This document shows, in pieces, positions 8,901 through 17,623 of a stretch of DNA of 33,745 nt; the first letter of the stretch is position 1, and every line of letters begins with the position of its first letter. Below the pieces are notes generated by a model. It saw nothing but the letters and a program-made list of their open reading frames with translations, searched no databases and was not told the DNA's origin. Both the position numbers and the translations under genes were made by a program. Source of the DNA: Irineochytrium annulatum (Eukaryota; Chytridiomycota; Chytridiomycetes; Chytridiales; Chytridiaceae); assembly GCA_027600665.1 (NCBI GenBank), contig JADGJL010000191.1, positions 1-33,745 on the forward strand, in the 5' to 3' direction.

Positions 8901-11900
8901 ACTCCCCGACCGATGACGGGAGCGCGGTGTCCGAAGCCCGGCGGCGGAGGTCTTCGGCCTCGTCAGCCCACGACCACGAGCGCGGCAGGACGTCGTCCGC
9001 CCGGAAATCTGTTACTAGTCACGGGGACGCGCCGAGCGCAGTGTCGGAGCATACAGAAGAGCCTGACGCGGCGTCGTCCGATGTCATCAGTGCATCCATA
9101 TCGGAGGGCAGAAATAGCATCGACGCCAATACGGACGGCTCGCGGAAGTCTACGTCGTCAAGGCGCCGCGCGTCAGGGTCGGACGCGTTGCCGCTCATTC
9201 AGCTGAGGCCGCCATCGACCGAGGTCGGTCCACCTGCCGAGGAGAAGGATAGCCCGCCACCTGTAGACCTACCGGCTCTCCCGCCACTTCCCAAGGCGCC
9301 TGACCTACTTCCTAAAGACGACGAGACGATGACCCGTCTTAAGAGCCTCCTACAGCCGCACCAATCACCCGAGCAGTTCTTCAAGCACCTGTCCGACCTC
9401 GCACGCCACTTCGAAAACCAGCCCCTCCAGCCTCTATTGACAATGATGAGTCGAAACGGGACAGCGATTATGGACTCCCAGCGCGCAGCCAACCAGAAGA
9501 TATCGAGGATGCTCAACCTCCTCAAATGCCACGCCGACGGCATTGAGCTCGCACCGCCCGTGGATCGAACCGCCGACGGCATTGAGGTCGTCCAGGCGAA
9601 GGAGCATATTGAGGCTAGTATGCTCCGAGCCGACCAGGAACTCGATTCGATGGACGCGCTTTTGAGGGAGAAGGAGGAAGCGCTTGAGGCTAAAACGAAG
9701 GAGGCGAAGAAGCTTGAGGAGGACCTAGCGCGGCTCGCAGAGAGGTGTCGGGGACTCGAGGGGCGAGAGGAAGCACTGCAGCGCGAGCTGCAGGCGATGC
9801 AGGCCGAAATGCGTGCGCAGGTGTCGGCTTGTAAAGCCGAGGCAGATGTCGAGTTGGGAGAGGCGAGGGCGAAGGAGGAGGCTCTTCAGGCAAAAGTGCG
9901 GAAGTTGTCGGAGGAGCTGAGGCAGGCCGAGACGGCGAGGCAAGAGGACGCTGAGGCTCTTGTCAGCGTCCGAAAAGACCTCACGCTTGAGATCGATCGG
10001 CGGTCCGCGAGCCAGAGGGAGAAGAAGTACCTCCGGCAGATGCTTAAAGGTTATCGGACAAGCTCGGATTCCATAAATGTCAGCAAGGACGACGGGACAA
10101 CGCCTGGCGGCGGCACCGTGTCCGAGTCGGATGACGACGAGGCGACGGACCCGTATCGAGGTTACATCGCGCAGCTTGAGGAGGATAATTTGACGCTTCA
10201 GCGGCGCGTTACGGGCGAGGGTGAGGATCGGGCCGTGCTCGAGAAGCAAATCGAGGAGGCACGTTTCCACAGCGAGGAGGTGGCAGACGAGCTCGACGAG
10301 CTAGCGAGGGCTCTGAAGGCAGAGAAAAGTGGTGGGCTTGCGCTCGAGGAGCGGGTCGCCATCCTCCAACTAGACCTTGAGGCGTCCGCTACGCGGTGCA
10401 AGAGGCTGGAGGAGAATTTGAAGGAGAAAGAGGAGGAGCGGGCGGCGAAGGTTGCGGAGCTGAGGGAGGAAGTGGCAAAGGCCGACGCCATGAGCGCGAA
10501 TGCGGTGAAGATAACGGCCGAGCTCGAGTCCCTAAGGGAGGAGAGAGCCGCAGACCAGACCGCGATCGAGTCTCGGAACACGCAAATCGAGTCCCTCCGG
10601 ACGCAAGTGAAGGAGCTGGTAATGAAGCACCAGGACTTTGCGGCGGCATCCGCGAGGGCCGAGACCTCCCAGGCCGGCGCGACAACCGAGATCAAAGAGG
10701 ACGTTATTCAGTACTACGAGAACGAGATCAAGATCCTAAATCAGCAGTTTGAGGAGGAGAAGGAGATTCGGCTTGCGAGGGAAGTTGAGCATAAGAGGGT
10801 CCTACAGTCGTTGATCGAGCTGGAGGGAAAGCTTGGAGAGCTGAAGAGGCGGTATGAGAAGCAGCTTCAAGTTACGGAGGAGAAGGAGACCTCGCGCGGC
10901 GGGCTAGCCCGAGAGCTCGAGTCGAGCCAGGCCGACGTGCTGCAATACCAGAAGCGCATCAACGATCTCGAAGTAGCTGCCATTCGAGCGCGGGCGAGGA
11001 TCCAGGACCTGGAAGAAGCGGAGGCCGACAACAGGACCAAGGGAGATAAAGACATGGCGGTAAAGAAGGAGGAGGTCGAGAATCTGCGGAGGGCAGTCAC
11101 GAGCCTTGAGAGGGAGAAAGCCGAATGTGAGCTTCAAAATGTCACTGCGAAGATGAACCTCGAGGAGAAGACAACGAAGCTGTTAGAAGTCGAAAGGCAG
11201 TTAGCGGCGTCGAAGATCGAGAGCGACCGCTTACGAAACGAGGTCAGGGATCTGAAGCAGCAGATGAACTCCGAGTTGGAGGAGACGAGCCTTACAGCTG
11301 AGGACCGGCTCAAACAAATCGATAAGATCAGGAACAACCTGAAGGAGAAGGAGCACAGGGTGGCCGAACTCGAGAACGAGGTGTTCCAAACGGATACAAG
11401 GCTCAAGGAACTTCAGCTATCTTACGAGAAGAAAGTGCGGGAGGCTGAACAGGTGCGTCAGTCATCGCAGTCACAGGTGGAGGACCTTGAGGCCGAGATA
11501 CAGAAGCTCAGCACAAATCTCGCTCACTCGAAGACGCGCTACGGCGAGCTGGAAACTACCCTGAACGAGGCGAATGCCGAACTAGAGGAGTCCAAGGAGA
11601 AAATCACGCGGCTCGTGAAGCAGCTCGAGAACGAGCGCAGGAAGACCGAGCGTTTCTTCAAGAGCAACGACAACCTCCGCTCGAAGCTCACGTCCTTTGT
11701 CGACCTCGGTCCCGAGCAGCTCCCCGCCGATGGCACGACGGCCGACCTCCGCGGCTCGCACGCAAACCAGTTCAAGTTCAACAGCACGCGCACCTCCATG
11801 TTCGACGTCGGAGGGATCGGAGGTAACACGCCGACGGCGGGAGGATCCGCGGACCCGATAGCGCGCCTCCGCGAGCTCAAGGCTTTCGCGGAGGCGGAGC

Positions 11901-14712
11901 TGAAGGGCGTCGACTCGTGCCTGAGTGGGCTCAACGAGGAGCTCGGGCGCGACCTGACGAGGATAGCGGCCCTGATGGCGGACATCTCCGCCGACGTCGA
12001 CATGGACACCGAAATCCGGGACTTGATCACCAGGCTCCTGCACTCGCAGAACGCGAGGGTCGGGGAGGCGCGGTCGACGGTGCAGGCATCGCGCGTCGGG
12101 CTGACGGCGACGGCTGGCCAACTCGTCGGTGGGATCGAGGGTTTCCGGGACGCGTTTGACAAGGAGGTTCGAAGGCAGCGGTCGCTGCGGGAGGAGGCCG
12201 AGCGCGCGAGCCTGGAGGCCACGACGGCGTTGGAGGAGGTGAAGAAGAAGAAAGCCGGGTTGCAGCAGCAGCTGGCGGACTGGATGGCGAAGGTCGAGGT
12301 GCTGGAAGAGGAGAAGGTGACGATGGGGAGGAGGGTAAGGGAGGTGACGAATCAGCAGAAGATGTTGGAGGAAAAAGATACCGCGGTCGAGTCGGCCGAG
12401 AAGGCGCTCGTGGACCTTCAGAGGCGGCTCGCCGCTGCCGAAGCCGGGGTTAAGGCTAAAACCGTGGCTTTCGATGCAGCAGATGAGAGGGCGACCGATT
12501 TAGCAGGACAGGTTGAGAGGCTGACGGCAAAGCTGAAGCAGCTCGAGAAAGACTCAGCAAAGATGGGGGCGACCCTTGTCCAAAAAACAAAACAGACCAC
12601 GGAGCTGGAGGAGCAGCTGAAGGACGCTACCGAAAAACTTTCGGTCGCCGAGAAGGAGCTCCGGGAGATAAAGGTCGAGCTGCAGAAGAACACTTCGACC
12701 TTTGATAGCACGATTAAGGAGGTGCGGGAAAAGCTAACGGCATCTGCGGAAGAAGCAAGCATTAGCAAGCGTGCTATCGACACGGCGGATATGAAGACGG
12801 CGGAACTAAAGGATATGCTTAAAGCCCTTCAGGCGCAGCTGGCCGAAGAGAAGATTGCGGGTGCTAAATGCCGCGGCGAGATGGAGCAAGAGCTTACCCA
12901 ACTCCGTCAGAGTAAGGTCACGGTTGAAATGGAGCGCGCCCGCGCCGAGGAGGCCCTCAAGACGGCCCGGGAACAGCTCGAGGAGAACAAGCGCCGGGCG
13001 ACGGGCCTTGAAAAGTCCGTTACCAGCCTCGAGGACCAGAAGCAGGACCTCTCGAATACCATTTACAGCCTCGAGCTGTCGTCCAAGAAGCTCCGGACCG
13101 AGGCCGAGGACCATCTAACCGTCCGGCGTAGGCTCGAGATGGAGGTCGTCTCGCTCAAAGAGGAGCGATCCCGCCGCGCGTCCTTGGTGACTCTCAACCC
13201 GTCTCAACTGCTGTCGTCCCCGTCCTCGCAGCAACAACTCCACACGCCGGCGACATCCTCGCCCCTTCGGGACGCGCGCGAGTGGGAGATCGAGCGGGCG
13301 GACCTGCAAGCCGAGCTGGATCGTCGGTCCCACGCGCTCGCCCAGGCCGAGCGTGACGCGCTCACGATCGCCCGCCAGCTGCGCGAGACATCATCGAGGC
13401 TCTCGACGCTTCAGGCGCAGCACGAGCGCGTCGAGGCCATGAGGGCCGCCGAGCGAGCGATCCCCTCGCCCAACGCGACGCCGATGTCGCCCATGCCCGT
13501 CGGTGGGACACCGGTCCTGTTCGCGAATGACGGCGCACTCCACGGCCAGCCATCGGACGCGGCGTTCGTGATGCTTCGGCGCGAGCTGGAGGTCGAGCGG
13601 GCGTCGAGGGCTGAGGCGGATCATAGGACGGACCGGCTCAAGCGTCAGCTGGAGGAGGAGATCTCGGGGCTCGTGTCGGCGCGCAAGCGGCTCGAGGAGC
13701 GCGAGGGAGACGCCGAGCACCGACGGCGCGCGGCTGAGATGAAGGTGGCGGAGATGCAGGATCAGCTCGAGAGCGAGCGCTCGATGAAGCACCGCCACCG
13801 CGAGGAGTCGCACGGCCTGCAGCTAAAGTGCCGCGAGCTCGAGGCCGAGATCGGTCGGCTCAAGAGAGGACTTGAGGGCGCTGGTGAGAATACGGAGGCG
13901 ACGAGGCAGATGAGGGCGAGGCTGGCGCAGGTGGAGGAGGAGAATGCCCAGCTGAAGGCGAAGCTGGCGGATGCGGAGTCGAGGCAGCATGCGGTCGAGG
14001 CGAAGGCGAAGCATCATTTTGATCACAAGCTGAGGAAAGTGGCCGTGAGGTTAGAGGAGCAGTCGAAAGAGAGGGAGAGGGTTGAAGCGCAGCGGGTGCA
14101 TGCTGAGCAGGAGATGAAGGAGAGGTATGAGAAGAGGATCGACAGGCTGTCGGGTGAGCTTGCGAGCGCCAAGAGGATGGTCGACATGTCTACCGCGAGG
14201 GCGAGAGCTCCGCCTTCCCGACCGACAAAGGAGGATGAGGAGGATATTTATAGGCAGATAAGCATGCTCAAGGTGAGGTATTTGTTCTTTAGAGTGTGCA
14301 ACAGCAGTCCTCTGATTTCGCTTTGCAGAGGTCCCACAATACCATCACTGCGAAACTAAGAAACATCGAGACGGTCATCCCACCGTCCGCGTCATCCTCA
14401 CCGCAACGGCCGCGAGATCCGCGCAAGCTCAAATTCTCGGAGCTCGTCGGGGATGACGCCTCTGATGCGACTTCGAGCCCTTACCTGCCCACATCGCGTC
14501 GCTTTATGGCCAGCCGTTCACAACACATTCGCGATGTGGACGCGAAAGGGCATGATGATGATGAAGAAGACGGGGATGTGCCAACATCAATCAAGAAACT
14601 GCCCGTGAAAGCTGGCGTTCTTGAGGCCCCTGGAAGGGAGGCCATCAGCGGCGCCATGAAGAGGAGTGCGGCGGATCCAACGGTGGATCCTAGAAGTGGT
14701 AGAAACTGGTAA
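5952..14712 (+). CDS. Giant ankyrin-repeat / coiled-coil protein (about 2784 aa)
   Basis: The exons are 5952-6053, 6176-7024, 7075-7248, 7294-7908, 7955-8218, 8265-8342, 8384-14272 and 14329-14712. Every join is in phase, and introns two to seven are 41-56 nt. Exon 1 (MNQMSTNEYIEQCV...) and its 122-nt intron are the least certain part; the model is solid from about 6180. Residues 35-220 are Ser-rich and disordered. Residues about 222-470 hold six to seven ankyrin repeats (TALHLAAEENRLEIAAMLL; TSLHYAI; TALHLAVETSQEYLVKLL). A disordered linker with many RRxS motifs follows to about residue 990, then a predicted helical segment at about 1000-1100. Coiled coil runs from about 1110 to 1790, 1950 to 2290 and 2320 to 2630, separated by Gly/Ser/Pro-rich breaks. 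The tail (2658-2784) has basic and acidic low-complexity parts. The architecture suggests a cytoskeletal or organelle tether or scaffold with a protein-binding head. I recognise no catalytic domain and no named orthologue. Confidence 0.85.
6419..6475 (+). repeat. Ala-Ser repeat in the N-terminal linker of the giant protein
   Basis: Alternating GCN and TCN/AGC codons encode ASASASGSANASASASAS. Both serine codon families are used, so this is repetition at protein level as well as DNA level. It lies just before the ankyrin domain and should be unstructured. Confidence 0.65.
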
Positions 14713-14798
14713 CACTAGACGGAGGCGACATTAAGCAACTCACATAAAAAATAGAAGAGATTGAAGAAGTCACAATGTACATCGATCACATACTGAGT

Positions 14799-14804
14799 AA
14801 TAAA
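14799..14804 (+). terminator. AATAAA polyadenylation signal of the ankyrin/coiled-coil gene
   Basis: A canonical hexamer lies 87 nt after the stop codon at 14712 in an AT-rich stretch with further A/T runs. It is the first AATAAA after the stop. Confidence 0.5.
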
Positions 14805-15851
14805 TAATTTGAGCATAAATATAATCAAAAATATACACAGCCTCGGCAGTGAATAAGAGCAATAATGAGTATATCGGGTACTTGGGTAATGTTCACTAAA
14901 CGACCCATCTAAGGAAAGCGTCTGCAAACGACCTTAAAGAACCTCTATCGGTATTGGCCGCATTTTGACCCTCGCTCAACCACTAATGATCAAGTCAAGA
15001 AGGGCTTCGATAGGGCCGGGGCGTAGATTAAAAAAGAACGGACAAAAAAAAAAAAATGAATACAAAAATCCCTAAAGGTACACTGGCCATAATCTCGACA
15101 GCATCCCCAAGATGCAAAGATCATCCTAGGGGACGTCGGTCGACATGATGGGGTGAGCCTAGTCAAACCAAAAAAAACCCGTTAGACATGTCATCGTAAA
15201 ACAGCACATAGAGCCAAAAAAAAAAGGAAAAAGAGAGCATCAGACATCTAAGGAAGGTATGTTTAGCCGTCATAAGGGAGCGAAGGGGCCAGCCCTGGCA
15301 AAATGCTCGTAGCAGCGACCCCCCGCCGGTCTAACGCCCTTACGGTGGAAACTGCGAATGTTATACCGTTTATCATCAAGCGCTGGGGGTACTACAAAAG
15401 GGTGTGGGATAGAGCGAGAGGAGGAAATACACACCTTATCACTTCAACTCAAGGACCGATGGAGAACCCGCCAGTCTGACCTTTTCAAACGAAGGTTAGC
15501 AAATAACGCAACCGCAAAAGGACGGAAAAGTAGCGCGCGCGGTCGTCGTCCAATCTCCCGCCAAGAGGTTGCAAATGTACGGTGACGATGGGTCAGAAGA
15601 GTCACTGGCTTAGTGTTTACATCCCCTCCGTAAAGGGGAGCGCAGATTTCAGCAGAGTCGATAAGTTGGGGAAAGAAGTTGCTTAATGCGATCATCACTC
15701 CCCGTCACCGTGCAGAGAACCCCGAGGCGGATGGACGGACGATAAGCGGCGCGTAGAGACCAAGGGGTAGACGGGCGCTCACCTTTAGGAGTGTTGGGGT
15801 TGGAGGTCGCGATGGGCAACGAAGGGAAGAAGAGAAAGAAATGAGACGAAG

Positions 15852-15875
15852 AAAAATCGCTGGCGAGCGATTTTT
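15852..15875. repeat. Perfect 10-bp inverted repeat with 4-nt loop
   Basis: AAAAATCGCT, loop GGCG, then AGCGATTTTT: an uninterrupted palindromic arm pair ending in five T on the plus strand and, by symmetry, also on the minus strand. Stem and T-run resemble an intrinsic terminator or a short RNA hairpin. It lies about 340 bp upstream of the BTB gene start. Confidence 0.7.
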
Positions 15876-16214
15876 GACTCTCACGAGTTTGACGCCACAC
15901 CTCTCAGCACTCGAGTCCACGGACTTCTGCGTCCGATCCTCCCCAGGTGGTCTGGCTGGGAATGCATGCCGAAGAGGCTACGTTCACCAGGATTGGCGCC
16001 GTCCCCGGCGCGCGAGAGATCTCGTACGAGGCGAGGGCTACGCGTTTAGTCGAGCAAGTGGAAGGCGGTCAACTTACTTCTGAACGCCATCATCAGCGTC
16101 ATTCAGCATACCCGACTCGAAAAGCTGTTGGCATCAATACGCCCATCCCCTTCGTATCAATGGTGAATCTGACTTGTCGTAAATAACGAAGTGGTCAAAG
16201 CATTTTCGGACAGA

Positions 16215-17453
16215 ATGAGCAGCACCGAGCATCAGTCACCTGCAGCGTTGGCAATGCACGACACCCCACCCGCGACCACGCCCGAGCGCTCTCAGCAGCG
16301 GCAGCCCTCCGAGGACCTGAACGGCCACGACGACGCGATGGTACAGGCTGGAGAGCAGGGCGTCGTGACCGAGATGGAAGCAAAGCGGTCTCCATCGTTG
16401 CCTGGCCTTCCAACACCGCCCAACGCTGAGGAGGAGTCGACTGCTGAATCAGCAGCCCTCGTGACAACGCAGGAGGACTTCGACAAGGTGAGAAGAGCAG
16501 GAGCTTCCACCTCCGTGCCCCTGACAACAACGCACCAACAACCGGTTCTAACCATCACGATCACGCAGGCCCTTCTCAGGAGCTCGCTTCTCGTCCTACG
16601 GTCACAGCGCGACCAGCGGTCCATTTTGTTCACCGACACCAGGACTGTCGCCGTCGCCGACGACCACGACGACGAATCCATCCTTATTCCCAAGTCGCGC
16701 TGGGGCAAGCTGGTCAACAGCGCCGTCTCCGCCACGCATTGCCTCGTGGTAAACAACTCCGCGGTCCACTTCATCCACGGCCCCATCGTACGCCGTAGAT
16801 CCAGGACGCTCGGGAGGCTTGTCGACAAGGCCAGGGAAGGCGACGACGATGACGACCGGGACATCATCCACATCAAGCTGCCGTACCCGTCCCAGTTTTC
16901 CAAGTGCCTGTCCTACCTCTACGCGGGCCGAATTCAAACCTTCAAGAAGGACCTCCTGCACGTGCTCGACAACGCCGTCGTCCTCGGGGCCGGCAAGCTC
17001 GTCAGCGCGTGCATCGAACAGATCTCGACGCAACCCGGCGTGTGGCGCCGCCTGAACGAGGTTTCTTCCATGGACCTCGAGCTTGCCACGCAGCTGCTCG
17101 AGACCGTGGCGGAGGAGAACCGGGAGTACTTCCTGAAGGCAACGATGGAACTGTCGAGCTTGGATGTGTTTCAGGAGGAGCCGAGGAAAAGCATGTTCGG
17201 CGGGGTCGTCAGCAGGCTTGTCGGTCCGGCCGATGAGCATTTGGGCGGGGAGAGCGTTGTCGGGTTGGCGAGGACGACGGAGGGGAGGAGATTGTTGAAC
17301 ATCCTGGGCGTGGATATGCTCGCAAAGCTCACATCGAAGTTGGACGCCGATAGCGCCGCGAAGGTGCTATACCATATCGCGTTGGGGGCCGGCGAGGAGG
17401 ACCTTGAGAAGGCGAAGAAGGCATGCAAGAAGCGCAAGGTGCGCCTGGAGTGA
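16215..17453 (+). CDS. BTB/POZ-like domain protein
   Basis: The proposed exons are 16215-16487 and 16569-17453, giving 385 residues. The 81-nt intron has a GTGAGA donor, a CTAAC branch site 20 nt before the CAG and a length divisible by three, so the unspliced frame also stays open (412 residues). Residues 1-90 are acidic/Ser/Pro-rich and disordered. A BTB-like fold is suggested at about residues 120-250: VHFIHGPIVRRRSRTLGRLV, then IHIKLPYPSQFSKCLSYLYAGRI, then LLHVLDNAVVLGAGKLVSAC. These match the usual order of buried hydrophobics, the LPYP..F...L.YLYTG strand-helix and the A..L......C helix. An Asp-rich insert (DDDDDRD) sits before the LPYP strand. The C-terminus is helical and ends in a Lys-rich segment (KKACKKRKVRLE). 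BTB domains dimerise or bind cullin-3; no partner domain is visible. The ATG at 16215 is the first in this frame. Confidence 0.72.
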   Translation: MSSTEHQSPAALAMHDTPPATTPERSQQRQPSEDLNGHDDAMVQAGEQGVVTEMEAKRSPSLPGLPTPPNAEEESTAESAALVTTQEDFDKVRRAGASTSVPLTTTHQQPVLTITITQALLRSSLLVLRSQRDQRSILFTDTRTVAVADDHDDESILIPKSRWGKLVNSAVSATHCLVVNNSAVHFIHGPIVRRRSRTLGRLVDKAREGDDDDDRDIIHIKLPYPSQFSKCLSYLYAGRIQTFKKDLLHVLDNAVVLGAGKLVSACIEQISTQPGVWRRLNEVSSMDLELATQLLETVAEENREYFLKATMELSSLDVFQEEPRKSMFGGVVSRLVGPADEHLGGESVVGLARTTEGRRLLNILGVDMLAKLTSKLDADSAAKVLYHIALGAGEEDLEKAKKACKKRKVRLE

Positions 17454-17623
17454 GAGAGCTTGGGGTGAGATACGAAGACTGGTGTTTTTGTTCATGCACA
17501 TTGCAATATGAGAGCAAGAGAGAGGGGGAGTACAAGCATCGGTGTCTATATACTGTATTTTTGTGTGAAAAACAAGAAATTCCTGTGTACTTTTAGGAAT
17601 ATGAAAGAGAGCAAAACGAATTA
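17454..17623. terminator. Short convergent 3' spacer
   Basis: Only 170 bp separate the stop codons of the BTB gene (plus) and the PP1-motif gene (minus). The stretch is AT-rich with runs such as gtatttttgtgtg. No clear AATAAA was seen on either strand, so polyadenylation must use variant signals or lie inside the neighbouring gene. Confidence 0.4.

Larger units (their letters stand above)
14713..16214. other. 1.5-kb spacer without a recognised gene
   Basis: The left part is the AT-rich 3' flank of the giant gene. From about 15000 to 15230 there are plus-strand A runs of 13 (15044-15056), 8 (15170-15177) and 10 (15216-15225) bases, which are T runs on the minus strand. From 15800 to 16190 the region is GC-richer and should hold the promoter or leader of the BTB gene. 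Short frames at 15358, 15841 and 15947 (plus) and 15649-15920 (minus) show no family motif; the minus ones begin with GTG or TTG. A perfect hairpin is listed separately. I compared the region by eye with U1, U2, U4, U6, RNase P and tRNA consensus elements and saw no match. Confidence 0.5.

Noticed and set aside
15649..15920. Possible small minus-strand gene with an AAG/GTGAGC donor near 15780
   Set aside because: No ATG precedes it in frame, no second exon with a motif could be found, and the frames begin with GTG.
16292..17240. Two antisense frames of about 200 residues opposite the BTB gene
   Set aside because: The plus strand has the recognisable BTB-like pattern, a consensus intron and proper ATG; the antisense frames have no motif.
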